In this document: positions 26,314 to 33,468 of the stretch, one piece after another
How the letters are laid out: the number at the start of each line of letters is the position of its first letter
How positions within the stretch are numbered: the first letter of the stretch is position 1
Source of the DNA: Bacillota bacterium
GTDB taxonomy: Bacteria; Bacillota; Clostridia; Christensenellales; WQRI01
DNA: 42,391 nucleotides
NCBI GenBank assembly: GCA_009786825.1
Contig: WQRI01000007.1
Coordinates: 1-42,391, forward strand
Reading direction: 5' to 3'
The notes under the pieces: model-generated
What the model saw: only the letters and a program-made list of their open reading frames with translations
Told to the model about the DNA's origin: nothing
The model's database searches: none
Position numbers and translations under genes: made by a program

Positions 26314-26429
26314 AACACAAAACCAACGCAACGAATTTTCGCACTACGCGATATTTACTATATCATAACAAATTTCTGCCACGATATAATTACTATAATC
26401 TCAACCGAATTTCTAAAACCCACAACTTA

Positions 26430-26459
26430 AAAAAGTCGGCACACTTTTGCCGACTTTTT
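26430..26459. terminator. Bidirectional terminator between amidase and rhuM
   Basis: An 11-bp stem AAAAAGTCGGC / GCCGACTTTTT (26430-26440 and 26449-26459) with an 8-nt loop separates two convergent genes. It is canonical in both directions. Confidence 0.85.
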
Positions 26460-26504
26460 GCGTTATATTGTCATTAAACTTTCTTGTCAATTTTTCATTA
26501 GCAC

Positions 26505-27506
26505 TTACTCTTTTTCTTTATTATCAATTAGTTTTAGCATTTCATCAAAGTCGCTTACTAGTTTTTTTAACTCACGCCCACGATAAATCTCATATTCTTT
26601 TTCAGCTTTTTCTATTGCTGTTTTGTGTGAGATTTTGCCTTTACCTTTTAACAATTTTTGTTTTAGGTTTATAATCTGGTTGTCTAGAGCCTCTTCCCAG
26701 TCTCTCATACTCATAGGGTTTTGCACAAGTGCTTGATATTCTGCATAATCTAAAAACTGTGAAACAAGCAAATTAAGGCGCGTGAGTTCAATTTCGCTTA
26801 AATAGTTTTTGGCAATTTTAACATCGTCTTTCGTTACATAATTGCCTTTAAAGTTTGTCATACCTACAAGTGGTTTTTGATTGTCTACACGCTTGTAAAT
26901 AATTTCTGCCGCCGTGTTTTCGTGCACCGCATAATGCAATTTGTTTTGCACAGTTGCAAAAAACTCTTTTGTAATGTCCGATTTTTTGTCGTAGTCTATG
27001 CTTGTTGCGTATATGTCGGTTACTTGCTGATAAAAGTTTCGCTCACTACTTCTAATGTCTCTAATGCGCCACAGCAACTCTTTAAAATAGCGGTTACCGC
27101 CTTGTTTGAGCCTTTCATCATCCATTGCAAAGCCTTTTTTGATGTATTCGTGAAGCCTAGCAGTTGCCCATTGGCGAAAGCGTGTGGCTATTTGCGACTG
27201 TATGCGATAACCTAGTGCAATAATCATATCTAGGTTGTAATGCAAAACATCTCGCTTAACTTCACGACCACCCTCAGTTTGAACTAGCAAATATTTTTTG
27301 CTAGTTGCTGTTTCTTGCAATTCGCCATCGGCATAAATACCATCTATATGGTGTGCCACATTTTGTCTTGAAGTGTTATAAATGTCTACAATCTGCTTTT
27401 GCGTAAGCCACAAGTCTTCATCAGAAAATCTGACCGAAATTTTAGCAGAACCATCTTCATATTGTTCAACTATTATTTTGTTTTGCTTGCTATTTTCTTT
27501 ACTCAT
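26505..27506 (-). CDS. RhuM-family protein
   Basis: A 333-residue protein of the Virulence_RhuM family, known first from a Salmonella pathogenicity island and common on genomic islands; its biochemical role is unknown. Diagnostic stretches are DEDLWLTQKQIVDIYNTSRQN, an HTH-like N-terminal part, and then EGGREVKRDVLHYNLDMII. The family-specific GYRIQSQIATRFRQWATARL precedes a long helical C-terminal half ending in a coiled Lys/Glu-rich stretch (KAEKEYEIYRGRELKKL). The leader is a weak AAAGAAA. It sits alone between a convergent amidase and membrane-protein genes, a plausible cargo position. Confidence 0.88.
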   Translation of the reverse strand: MSKENSKQNKIIVEQYEDGSAKISVRFSDEDLWLTQKQIVDIYNTSRQNVAHHIDGIYADGELQETATSKKYLLVQTEGGREVKRDVLHYNLDMIIALGYRIQSQIATRFRQWATARLHEYIKKGFAMDDERLKQGGNRYFKELLWRIRDIRSSERNFYQQVTDIYATSIDYDKKSDITKEFFATVQNKLHYAVHENTAAEIIYKRVDNQKPLVGMTNFKGNYVTKDDVKIAKNYLSEIELTRLNLLVSQFLDYAEYQALVQNPMSMRDWEEALDNQIINLKQKLLKGKGKISHKTAIEKAEKEYEIYRGRELKKLVSDFDEMLKLIDNKEKE

Positions 27507-27593
27507 AATTTCTTTTGCGATGTCCCGACTTGTTCGCCATCTCTTTTGTCGTATTCAAAGCAAAGCAAGTTTTACACTCTACACTCTCAACTT

Positions 27594-28700
27594 CTACACC
27601 ACCTTATAAGTCGTAGTGACATTGTTTGGGTCTGTGTAAAACTTTTTTTGATATATCGTGTAGTAAATTACCAAATTAAATACGTGCAACATCAAAAGCG
27701 TTGCTGGTATCGTTATTATAAGCCCAAGCCCCATAAAAAATGTTCCCATATAGTTTATAAAAAACAACACTATCATCATATTAAACGCAGCAAACCATAT
27801 CCTAAAAAACAAATTTCTAGCGCGCGAAGAAAACAACGTAACAAAAGAACTTGCTACAACTTCCAAAGCGCTTGTCGCATCGGCACTCTCTTGCTTTAGT
27901 TCTTGAGTTGTGGCTATGCTACCTAAAACTTCACCGTCACTTTCACTTTTACTTTCTTTAAAGGCCCCCAAGCCACTAGTACTCTCACCCCCTTGAGTGC
28001 TACCACCTTGCCCACTTGCACTCTGCCCGCTTGCTTGCCCATTTGATTTATCTTTACCAAAAAGCAAAGTCGGCGCAAAAAGAGACAGCAGAGTAATGCG
28101 AAGCGAAATTGCCACACACAAAAATATTACTGTTAAAAATGGTATAAGCCCACCAGCCCACGTGTTTACAGCACCCAAAATTAAAAACGCAATAGCAACA
28201 ACTATAAAGTCGTACGGCAGAGTAAACAATGTTTTAACGCCCGAATACCTTGCCGACTTATTTAAAGTTCTGATAAAGCCACCCGTAAAAGAATAAGATG
28301 TTAAACTAGACATATAGCCATTTACGCTGTCTGTAACCGATAAGTCAGATAAATTTAGCAAAAAGTAAAGTAGCGAAATTAATAAAATAAGCCCCGCAAC
28401 CCTTATCCAAAAGCCTTCCGTATAAGCATAAATCACTTCTAGTAATGGCCACAGCACGTAATTATAAAACTCTGTTATTAAAACAACCACGCTTTTGTTG
28501 GCTTCGTTACGCCAAAGCTGTGCTAGTTTGTCGTATATGCCATCTGTTTCTAACGCCGCATTAATTGGCTCTATTGCCGGAAAAACAAGCGCAACGCCTA
28601 AAGCCAAAGCAATAATAACCGCTATTGCCTTGTAAAGCACTAAACGCCACGAAATACCAAAGTTGGCAAGTGTCAATTTAATTGTATTAGTAAAAATCAT
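27594..28700 (-). CDS. Polytopic membrane protein of unknown function
   Basis: A 368-residue protein that I do not recognise. Predicted spans lie at about 20-42, 100-117, 160-180, 185-208, 300-318 and 322-348. Between spans 4 and 5 is a long Gly/Ser/Gln-rich loop (about 219-262, with GQSASGQGGSTQGG) that looks like a flexible linker or expanded simple sequence. No transporter or enzyme motif is evident. Another polytopic protein is encoded immediately upstream (repeat I between). The pair may form one complex, but this rests only on adjacency. Confidence 0.72.
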   Translation of the reverse strand: MIFTNTIKLTLANFGISWRLVLYKAIAVIIALALGVALVFPAIEPINAALETDGIYDKLAQLWRNEANKSVVVLITEFYNYVLWPLLEVIYAYTEGFWIRVAGLILLISLLYFLLNLSDLSVTDSVNGYMSSLTSYSFTGGFIRTLNKSARYSGVKTLFTLPYDFIVVAIAFLILGAVNTWAGGLIPFLTVIFLCVAISLRITLLSLFAPTLLFGKDKSNGQASGQSASGQGGSTQGGESTSGLGAFKESKSESDGEVLGSIATTQELKQESADATSALEVVASSFVTLFSSRARNLFFRIWFAAFNMMIVLFFINYMGTFFMGLGLIITIPATLLMLHVFNLVIYYTIYQKKFYTDPNNVTTTYKVV

Positions 28701-28738
28701 TTTTATACTTAAACCTTAATTATCAAATAAAATAGAAG

Positions 28739-28890
28739 AAATTACAAATTACAGTTTACAAATTACAAATATTTCACCGCTAGCGCTAGCAAGATTTTCT
28801 AGTGCGTTAAATAGAAATATCTAACTGTTCAAAAGTTTGGTATTAATTGAGTTTAAAATTTGTACATTGTAATTTGTACATTGTAATTTT
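28739..28890. repeat. Intergenic repeat family, copy I
   Basis: The terminal repeats are of the ATTACAAATTACAG type at 28739-28771 and 28855-28890. The perfect palindrome GCTAGCGCTAGC is at 28779-28790. The interior has TGCGTTAAA, shared with copy H, and the core box AACTGTTCAAAAGTT is at 28823-28837. It fills the gap between two membrane-protein genes and ends 6 bp from the upstream gene's stop. Confidence 0.78.
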
Positions 28891-28896
28891 GTAACC

Positions 28897-29736
28897 TTAA
28901 ATCCTATATCCTAAATTTCTGATATCTATTAAGTCTACCCTTTCTTTATTTGTCGCGTTATAAAACGCAGTAAAAGAAAATGCTATAAAATATATAACAA
29001 CAAAGGTATACACAATAGACTTAAGCGCTATCTCTACCGCCGCGTAATTAACTTCCATATAATACAGCGCAAAATGCAAGCCTACATTTACGCCGTACAC
29101 AACAAGCGTTATAATTAAAATATTAAATAAAATTCTGAACGACCTACCACGCATAGCCTTCAAACCATACGCTAGCGCCGGATTTGCCTGATAGCCCGAT
29201 GTTAACATTGTCGGAACCCAAAACAGAAAAAGCGATATTACATACAGCAAAATTAAAATCATAAGCCCAGCAACACCCGCCTTTATATAAACTAAAAACT
29301 CTGCAGACAAAAAAGTTTCTATCAAAAACAACAAACTAGCAACCAACAACTGCCACACCAAAAGCAAAGCAACCAAAACAATAGTGATTAAACAAATCGC
29401 AATAAGGCAGTCTATAAACCTGCTTGGTGGCTTAGCCAACTCGAAAATGCCCAGTCGCATATGCTTATCTATATAACCTATTGCAAGCGCGCCAAAAATA
29501 ATAAACAAGGCGGCTGCGCCAAGCAAAATATACCAATAGTCTAAAACAAGCCAACTAGTGTTAGACCAAACCCTAGAAAAAGAAGCCTCGTCCGCAGGCT
29601 GATAATTAACAAGCCAATCGAAAAAAGCCAAGTGGTTAAGCGCAAATGCTAAAACCACCCCTAAAGGCACAGACAACAAAAAAAGCCTACCGAAATTGTC
29701 GCGTATATACGCAAACGCAATTGGAAAATATCTCAT
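28897..29736 (-). CDS. Polytopic membrane protein of unknown function
   Basis: A 279-residue very hydrophobic protein with about six spans (18-38, 65-90, 108-138, 150-178, 200-225, 238-260). It has basic loops such as DKHMRLGIFELAKPPSRF and LKAMRGRSFRI. I see no catalytic motif and do not assign a family. A TTGACT-17-TAAGAT promoter ends 7 bp before the ATG and no Shine-Dalgarno sequence is present, so a leaderless mRNA is likely, as for purK. The next gene downstream encodes another polytopic protein. Confidence 0.72.
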   Translation of the reverse strand: MRYFPIAFAYIRDNFGRLFLLSVPLGVVLAFALNHLAFFDWLVNYQPADEASFSRVWSNTSWLVLDYWYILLGAAALFIIFGALAIGYIDKHMRLGIFELAKPPSRFIDCLIAICLITIVLVALLLVWQLLVASLLFLIETFLSAEFLVYIKAGVAGLMILILLYVISLFLFWVPTMLTSGYQANPALAYGLKAMRGRSFRILFNILIITLVVYGVNVGLHFALYYMEVNYAAVEIALKSIVYTFVVIYFIAFSFTAFYNATNKERVDLIDIRNLGYRI

Positions 29737-29743
29737 AAATAAT

Positions 29744-29772
29744 ATCTTAACTTAAATAAAACAAAAAGTCAA
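29744..29772 (-). promoter_or_regulatory. Promoter giving a probable leaderless mRNA
   Basis: The -35 TTGACT (29767-29772), a 17-bp spacer and the -10 TAAGAT (29744-29749) lie on the minus strand, and the -10 is 7 bp from the ATG at 29736. This is the same geometry as the purK promoter. Confidence 0.5.
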
Positions 29773-29862
29773 GCGTTTTGAAATTTTTGTAGGTGGAAAA
29801 GTTGTAGTGTGAGTGAAAAGTGTAGTCGCGGGCTATTTTTTGTATGGGGTTTGTGGGCTTTT

Positions 29863-30333
29863 TTACACGCCAAACTTGCCTTGTAGATTACAAGTATGCT
29901 CTTCACAACCAGCCACCAAACAAGTAAACTTCTCGGCTATACACTCTTCTGTGTTAAGTTTGCTTATAAGTTCTTCTAACTTTTGAGTTGTCTCGTGAGA
30001 GAGCGTATGCTCTATTTTACAAGCGTCTATTTCCGCTTGCGCCTCAGATACCCCCAAAAGTTTTGTTAAAAGCAACTTAATATTATCGTGCTTGCGCTTT
30101 ATAGACTTTGCTAAATTTATACCGCAGTCTGTAAGCGTAACCGCACCATAATCTTCTTTTTCTACATAGCCATACTCAATTAAAATATTAAGCGCTCTGT
30201 TAGTAGATGGCTTAGACACACCCAAATAATTAGCAATATCTACACTCTTAACTTTCATCTTGTTGTATTTAGACTTAATCGTGTAAATTGCCTCTAGATA
30301 ATCTTCACCACTTTTTTTAAGTGTTTTACTCAT
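29863..30333 (-). CDS. DtxR/MntR-family metal-dependent transcriptional regulator
   Basis: A 156-residue repressor of the DtxR family. The winged HTH is at about 8-65 (VDIANYLGVSKPSTNRALNIL), followed by the dimerisation and metal-binding domain. Candidate metal ligands are Asp11 and Glu14 (SGEDYLEAIY), His82, Cys105, Glu108 and His109 (DACKIEHTLSHE). The Asp near the N-terminus is as in MntR, while Cys105 sits where DtxR has its Cys102, so the site is a mixture. Iron sensing is my preferred reading. The C-terminal 20 residues contain three cysteines (FTCLVAGCEEHTCN). No transporter gene is adjacent. Its promoter region carries two GTTAG-N6-CTAAC palindromes, suggesting autoregulation. Confidence 0.88.
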   Translation of the reverse strand: MSKTLKKSGEDYLEAIYTIKSKYNKMKVKSVDIANYLGVSKPSTNRALNILIEYGYVEKEDYGAVTLTDCGINLAKSIKRKHDNIKLLLTKLLGVSEAQAEIDACKIEHTLSHETTQKLEELISKLNTEECIAEKFTCLVAGCEEHTCNLQGKFGV

Positions 30334-30340
30334 ACTTTCT

Positions 30341-30517
30341 TAATGAATAATGAACATTGAATAATGAATAATGGTTGCATTCATTAAATGCTCTACGTCT
30401 GAACAGCCAGCGTTTTGGGTCACGGGGACGTCTTTCGCTGACCCAACTCTTAAGTTAATTTTATACCGCGCTAGCGGACGAAGCAATTGTTCAATGTTCA
30501 ATGTTCAGTGTTAAATG
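30341..30517. repeat. Intergenic repeat family, copy J (in the dtxR-like leader)
   Basis: The terminal repeats of GAATAAT/GAACATT units are at 30341-30374 and 30484-30517. The hairpin CCGC-GCTA-GCGG is at 30466-30477. The core box is on the minus strand near 30398-30406 (GGCTGTTCA, preceded by AACGCT). An extra stem TGGGTCA/TGACCCA (30416-30422 and 30439-30445) is unique to this copy. It lies between the predicted promoter and the start of the regulator gene, so it would be transcribed as a leader. Confidence 0.75.
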
Positions 30518-30529
30518 TTTCCCCAACTT

Positions 30530-30583
30530 AAAAAAGTTAGAATGCTCTAACCATATGTTAGCATATTCTAACTTTTTTGTCAA
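30530..30583 (-). promoter_or_regulatory. Promoter with twin palindromic operators for the DtxR-family gene
   Basis: On the minus strand TTGACA (30578-30583), a 17-bp spacer and TAACAT (30555-30560) form a promoter. Two 16-bp palindromes of the form GTTAG-N6-CTAAC, at about 30536-30551 and 30557-30572, are separated by 5 bp. Their centres are therefore 21 bp apart, two helical turns. DtxR-type boxes share TTAG/CTAA half-sites. The A and T flanks also let the whole stretch fold as a terminator for the transposase transcript. Confidence 0.55.
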
Positions 30584-30736
30584 TACATTTTATGATATTA
30601 AAATCTAGAAAAGTCAATATATTTGCAGTAAGTTTTTTATTTTTTTGTAACTTTTTTTATAAGGGGTTTTTGTTAGGTGCAAGCGGTTGTTTGGTAGAGA
30701 GTGCCTTTGGTAATGCGAAAACCTTTGTAATGGGCA

Positions 30737-30760
30737 TTACCCCCTACTAGTAGGGGGTAA
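30737..30760. repeat. Perfect 24-bp palindrome
   Basis: The half-site TTACCCCCTACT is followed directly by its reverse complement, centred on CTAG between 30748 and 30749. With no loop it is better suited to protein binding or cruciform formation than to termination. Confidence 0.7.
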
Positions 30761-30790
30761 AAATTGGCTTTAGATAATTTGTTCTTTTTA

Positions 30791-30945
30791 TTCTGTTTGT
30801 TTTTGGATATCTTTAGACAGCGGACACAAATCCGAAAAACAAACAGAACGCTATGTGGCGAAAGATATTCCCTAGACAAGTTGCGCCACAATCAACTTGT
30901 CCCCTTTCCGTCTATCACCCTAGCCGTGAGACGTGTCTTGCAGAC
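30791..30945. other. Cluster of adjacent hairpins (possible structured RNA or element end)
   Basis: Consecutive inverted repeats are TTCTGTTTGTTTTT at 30791 with its partner ending at 30848, TGTGGCG/CGCCACA (30854-30860 and 30884-30890), ACAAGTTG/CAACTTGT (30876-30883 and 30893-30900), and CCGTCT/AGACGG starting near 30907. The second and third stems compete for the same bases. No known RNA class is recognised. Confidence 0.45.
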
Positions 30946-30949
30946 GGCT

Positions 30950-32158
30950 TTATATTTCTAGTCTTGGTTTTGGATATGGATTTAATGGTGGTTGTTCTAT
31001 ATGTCGCATAACTGGTACATCTGATTGTGGTCTAAGTTTATACTTACCAGTTTGATTATCGCGCGCTATAAAACGTATTCTTTTTATTATTCGCTTTTCT
31101 AGTTTTGTACTTTCTACATCAGTTTTATTTCTTGCTTGTAGCGGTTTGTCTTGTTTTGATTTTACTTCGAATTCTAGATTTAAGTTATTTTGTTGCTCTG
31201 CTAATTGTTCTAAAAATTCTGCACGCTTTTGAATAGGGCTTTGCCACGTTTGTTTGCCAAATCGATTACGTATTGCAGAATGTGGTTTATTATTATATCT
31301 TTTGTTCCAAATTTCTAACTCACGCCTTAGTTCTGCTAATGTTGAAAATTTTAGATTGCTGTAAAATTTATTGTCTGTTCTATGCGAGCGCTCTACTTTT
31401 CCGTTGTGCCTTGGTGTATAAGGTCTTATAAGCATATGTCTAATACGAAGTTTATTAACTAACTTTGTTATAAGGTGTATTTTGTTTTCACCCGTTCCTT
31501 TTGGATGCACAAATGCGTAGTCATTGTCTGATTGAATTATGTATGGTAAATAGCCAAAGTACATTAAAGCGCGTTGAACAAAATCGTAGGCTGAATTTGA
31601 ACATTTATTTGCATATGGATAAATAAAACGTTCGCGAGTAGCCTCATCTATCATAGTAAATTGATAAAATCTTATATCGTGTATCTTACCTATATAGCAT
31701 TCTTTGGGTACGTATTTAATATCTATTTGCGTTTTTATACCTAGCATAGTAGGCGTATTATAATTTTTGCTGATGTGCTTTATTATGAGTTGTGGCGCTA
31801 CCAGATGTGACAAATTCTTTTTAATAAACTTATTAAGTGCCGGTAATGTTCGCGCGTAGGCATATTTCAAACGTAGCATTCCGTATAACTCTGCTCTACT
31901 TACTGTTGGGTTCTGATGTAGCAATCTTTCTATTGCCTTACGTTCTTTTCTTGTGTGCGCATTCGGATGTCTTTTTCGTGGCTTGCTTGTATCGCGTTTT
32001 AAACTCTCAGGTGTGCCTTTCCAGCGTGATTTCCAATACCAGAGCGCACGCTCGCAACAATTATGCTCTGCCATCACACGCTGTATGCTTTTCTTTTCAA
32101 CTAGCCATTTGGCTAATGCATTGTGCTTTTGCTTTGGTGTTAACTGTTTTAATTTCAT
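30950..32158 (-). CDS. DDE transposase (IS481/IS3-like integrase core)
   Basis: A 402-residue transposase. An N-terminal helix-turn-helix (about 8-46) precedes an rve-type integrase core with the catalytic triad Asp146 (QIDIKYV), Asp211 (IQSDNDYAF) and Glu256 (HNGKVERSHRTD). The Asp211-Glu256 spacing of 45 is longer than the usual 35-36, with GTGENKIH in the extra part. HNGKVERSHRTD is typical of the IS481 group. A basic C-terminal tail (about 300-400) is longer than in standard elements. The start carries the leader GGGGCTAA, also found before rep and the neighbouring nuclease. No terminal inverted repeats were found, so whether it is a stand-alone insertion sequence or the integrase of a larger element is open. 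Confidence 0.88.
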   Translation of the reverse strand: MKLKQLTPKQKHNALAKWLVEKKSIQRVMAEHNCCERALWYWKSRWKGTPESLKRDTSKPRKRHPNAHTRKERKAIERLLHQNPTVSRAELYGMLRLKYAYARTLPALNKFIKKNLSHLVAPQLIIKHISKNYNTPTMLGIKTQIDIKYVPKECYIGKIHDIRFYQFTMIDEATRERFIYPYANKCSNSAYDFVQRALMYFGYLPYIIQSDNDYAFVHPKGTGENKIHLITKLVNKLRIRHMLIRPYTPRHNGKVERSHRTDNKFYSNLKFSTLAELRRELEIWNKRYNNKPHSAIRNRFGKQTWQSPIQKRAEFLEQLAEQQNNLNLEFEVKSKQDKPLQARNKTDVESTKLEKRIIKRIRFIARDNQTGKYKLRPQSDVPVMRHIEQPPLNPYPKPRLEI

Positions 32159-32203
32159 AATTTAGCCCCATTTTTGTAATTATGACTTTTATTTTGCATT
32201 AAC

Positions 32204-32232
32204 ATTTTACTACAAATTTTACCAAATTGCAA
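32204..32232 (-). promoter_or_regulatory. Promoter of the transposase
   Basis: TTGCAA (32227-32232), a 17-bp spacer and TAAAAT (32204-32209) are on the minus strand, about 45 bp before the start codon. The hexamers match the TTGCAA-17 pattern of host genes. Confidence 0.45.
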
Positions 32233-32240
32233 ATACTTGT

Positions 32241-32269
32241 TTGCCTTTTGAAAAATTTTGTTGTATAAT
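32241..32269 (+). promoter_or_regulatory. Promoter of the zinc-ribbon nuclease
   Basis: TTGCCT (32241-32246), a 17-bp spacer and a perfect TATAAT (32264-32269) lie 32 bp before the ATG. It is back to back with the transposase promoter, the two -35 boxes being only 8 bp apart, so one regulator could control both. Confidence 0.5.
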
Positions 32270-32301
32270 AGTTTTAGATTAATTTTAGGGGGCTAACTAA
32301 A

Positions 32302-33000
32302 ATGGCTGAATATCAAGGGAATTATTGTCTAATATGTGGCTATCAGAGCAAACAGTACACCTATTGCTACATCTGCTCGCAAGCTAGAGAACTTGACAAA
32401 ATATTATTTTGCAAAGAATGCAACTACTATTATTTAAAACACCAAGAATGCAAATGTGAAGTTGTTGTTGAGCGCTCTTCACTTTGCGTAGTTTGCGGAA
32501 CTCAATCTGCTGGATATTGGTTTTGTAAAAGTTGTTACAAAAAATATAGTAATAAGGTAGTTGCTATTGAATTTACAAACTGCACTCAGTCGAGCGTTTT
32601 AGAAGAAGGTTACAAAGCAAAACACTTTCTTAAAAATGGTAGAAATGTAAGAAGCACTCACGAGCAACTTATTGGCAATATGCTTATAGATTTAGGCATT
32701 GAGTTTGAATATGAAAAGGTGATACAGACTTCTGCAAATGTAAAGGACGATATTAAACCCGATTTTTATCTTGTTGAACATAATGCATTTTTAGAACATT
32801 TTGGAATAGAAGATAAAGGTAGATACGCCGCTAGCAAACAGTTTAAGTTAGACAAATATAAAGAAATGGGGCTTACAATCATATATACACAAGCAAAAGA
32901 TTTAGCAGATTTGCCTAATAGGTTGCCAAGGCTAATTAAATTCCACGAGAAAAACAAAATAAACTACTTAGATGATACTGGTAATGTTAAACAAGAGTGA
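32302..33000 (+). CDS. Triple zinc-ribbon protein with PD-(D/E)XK nuclease-like domain
   Basis: A 232-residue protein. Residues 1-80 hold twelve cysteines as pairs (9/12, 22/25, 37/40, 50/52, 62/65, 75/78), enough for three zinc ribbons. Residues 115-215 resemble PD-(D/E)XK endonuclease folds: STHEQLIGNMLIDLGIEFEYE, then KPDFYL with Asp154, FLEHFG with Glu165, and a terminal strand LTIIYT. The leader GGGGGCTAACTAAA matches those of the transposase and rep. It is transcribed away from the transposase. Roles in DNA cutting during mobility, in defence, or in phage replication are all possible. The fold call is from pattern only. Confidence 0.75.
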   Translation: MAEYQGNYCLICGYQSKQYTYCYICSQARELDKILFCKECNYYYLKHQECKCEVVVERSSLCVVCGTQSAGYWFCKSCYKKYSNKVVAIEFTNCTQSSVLEEGYKAKHFLKNGRNVRSTHEQLIGNMLIDLGIEFEYEKVIQTSANVKDDIKPDFYLVEHNAFLEHFGIEDKGRYAASKQFKLDKYKEMGLTIIYTQAKDLADLPNRLPRLIKFHEKNKINYLDDTGNVKQE

Positions 33001-33468
33001 TTTGTAATTCTGATTCTGATTATACTTTGCTTTAGTTGTTTGTTTTGCTTTGGTTTTTTTTCTTTGGTCTGATTTTTGACTCTCTGCGTTATACACAAGG
33101 TGGGGTTATGTTCTTTATGGCTTTGGTTACATTAACTCCATAACACACAGGTTATAGGAAGTTTTTTGGGCTTGTTGGTCGCGCACCGTTCTAAAATTCC
33201 GTGATATTGGTGTCTTCCGCAATGGGTGATTTCCACGAGAATTTTTTCACTATTATTCGCCGCAATGGGTGAATTTAAGATTTCGGTTTTCTTTGGCGAA
33301 TTACGCGGGGTCGTTTGAGAATTTTTTAGTTTTTTTGCAGAAAACGGGGTGGGGTCTTTTCGTATGGTCTGATTTTGGCACTCTAGCATAGGCAAAGCGG
33401 TTATTTGCGTTGTGTGCTTTTATTTTAGGGCTTTTGTAGTCCTTTTTGTTTGTTGTTTATGGCTTGAG

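Larger units (their letters stand above)
30584..30949. other. Non-coding, palindrome-rich stretch 3' of the transposase
   Basis: This gap has no believable gene; a 72-codon minus-strand frame (30673-30891) crosses all the hairpins and has no leader. It contains a perfect 24-bp palindrome and a chain of at least three further hairpins (separate entries). It may hold the left end of the accessory element or of the transposase unit, but I could not find terminal repeats matching the region right of the transposase. Confidence 0.5.

Noticed and set aside
421-30517. CRISPR array as explanation of the repeated intergenic units
   Set aside because: The copies are kilobases apart, have inverted-repeat ends and lie between different genes. 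No regular spacer arrangement or cas gene exists.
30673-30891. 72-codon minus-strand frame downstream of the transposase
   Set aside because: It crosses the perfect palindrome and two hairpins, has no ribosome binding site, and its composition looks like translated repeat DNA.
30590-32300. Complete insertion sequence with terminal inverted repeats around the DDE transposase
   Set aside because: Comparison of both flanks gave only an 8-bp match (TATTTGCA), too short to define ends.
33132-33395. 87-codon minus-strand frame in the rep-proximal gap
   Set aside because: There is no leader, the composition is Pro/Asn/Lys-rich, and it overlaps the direct repeats. The region is better read as non-coding.
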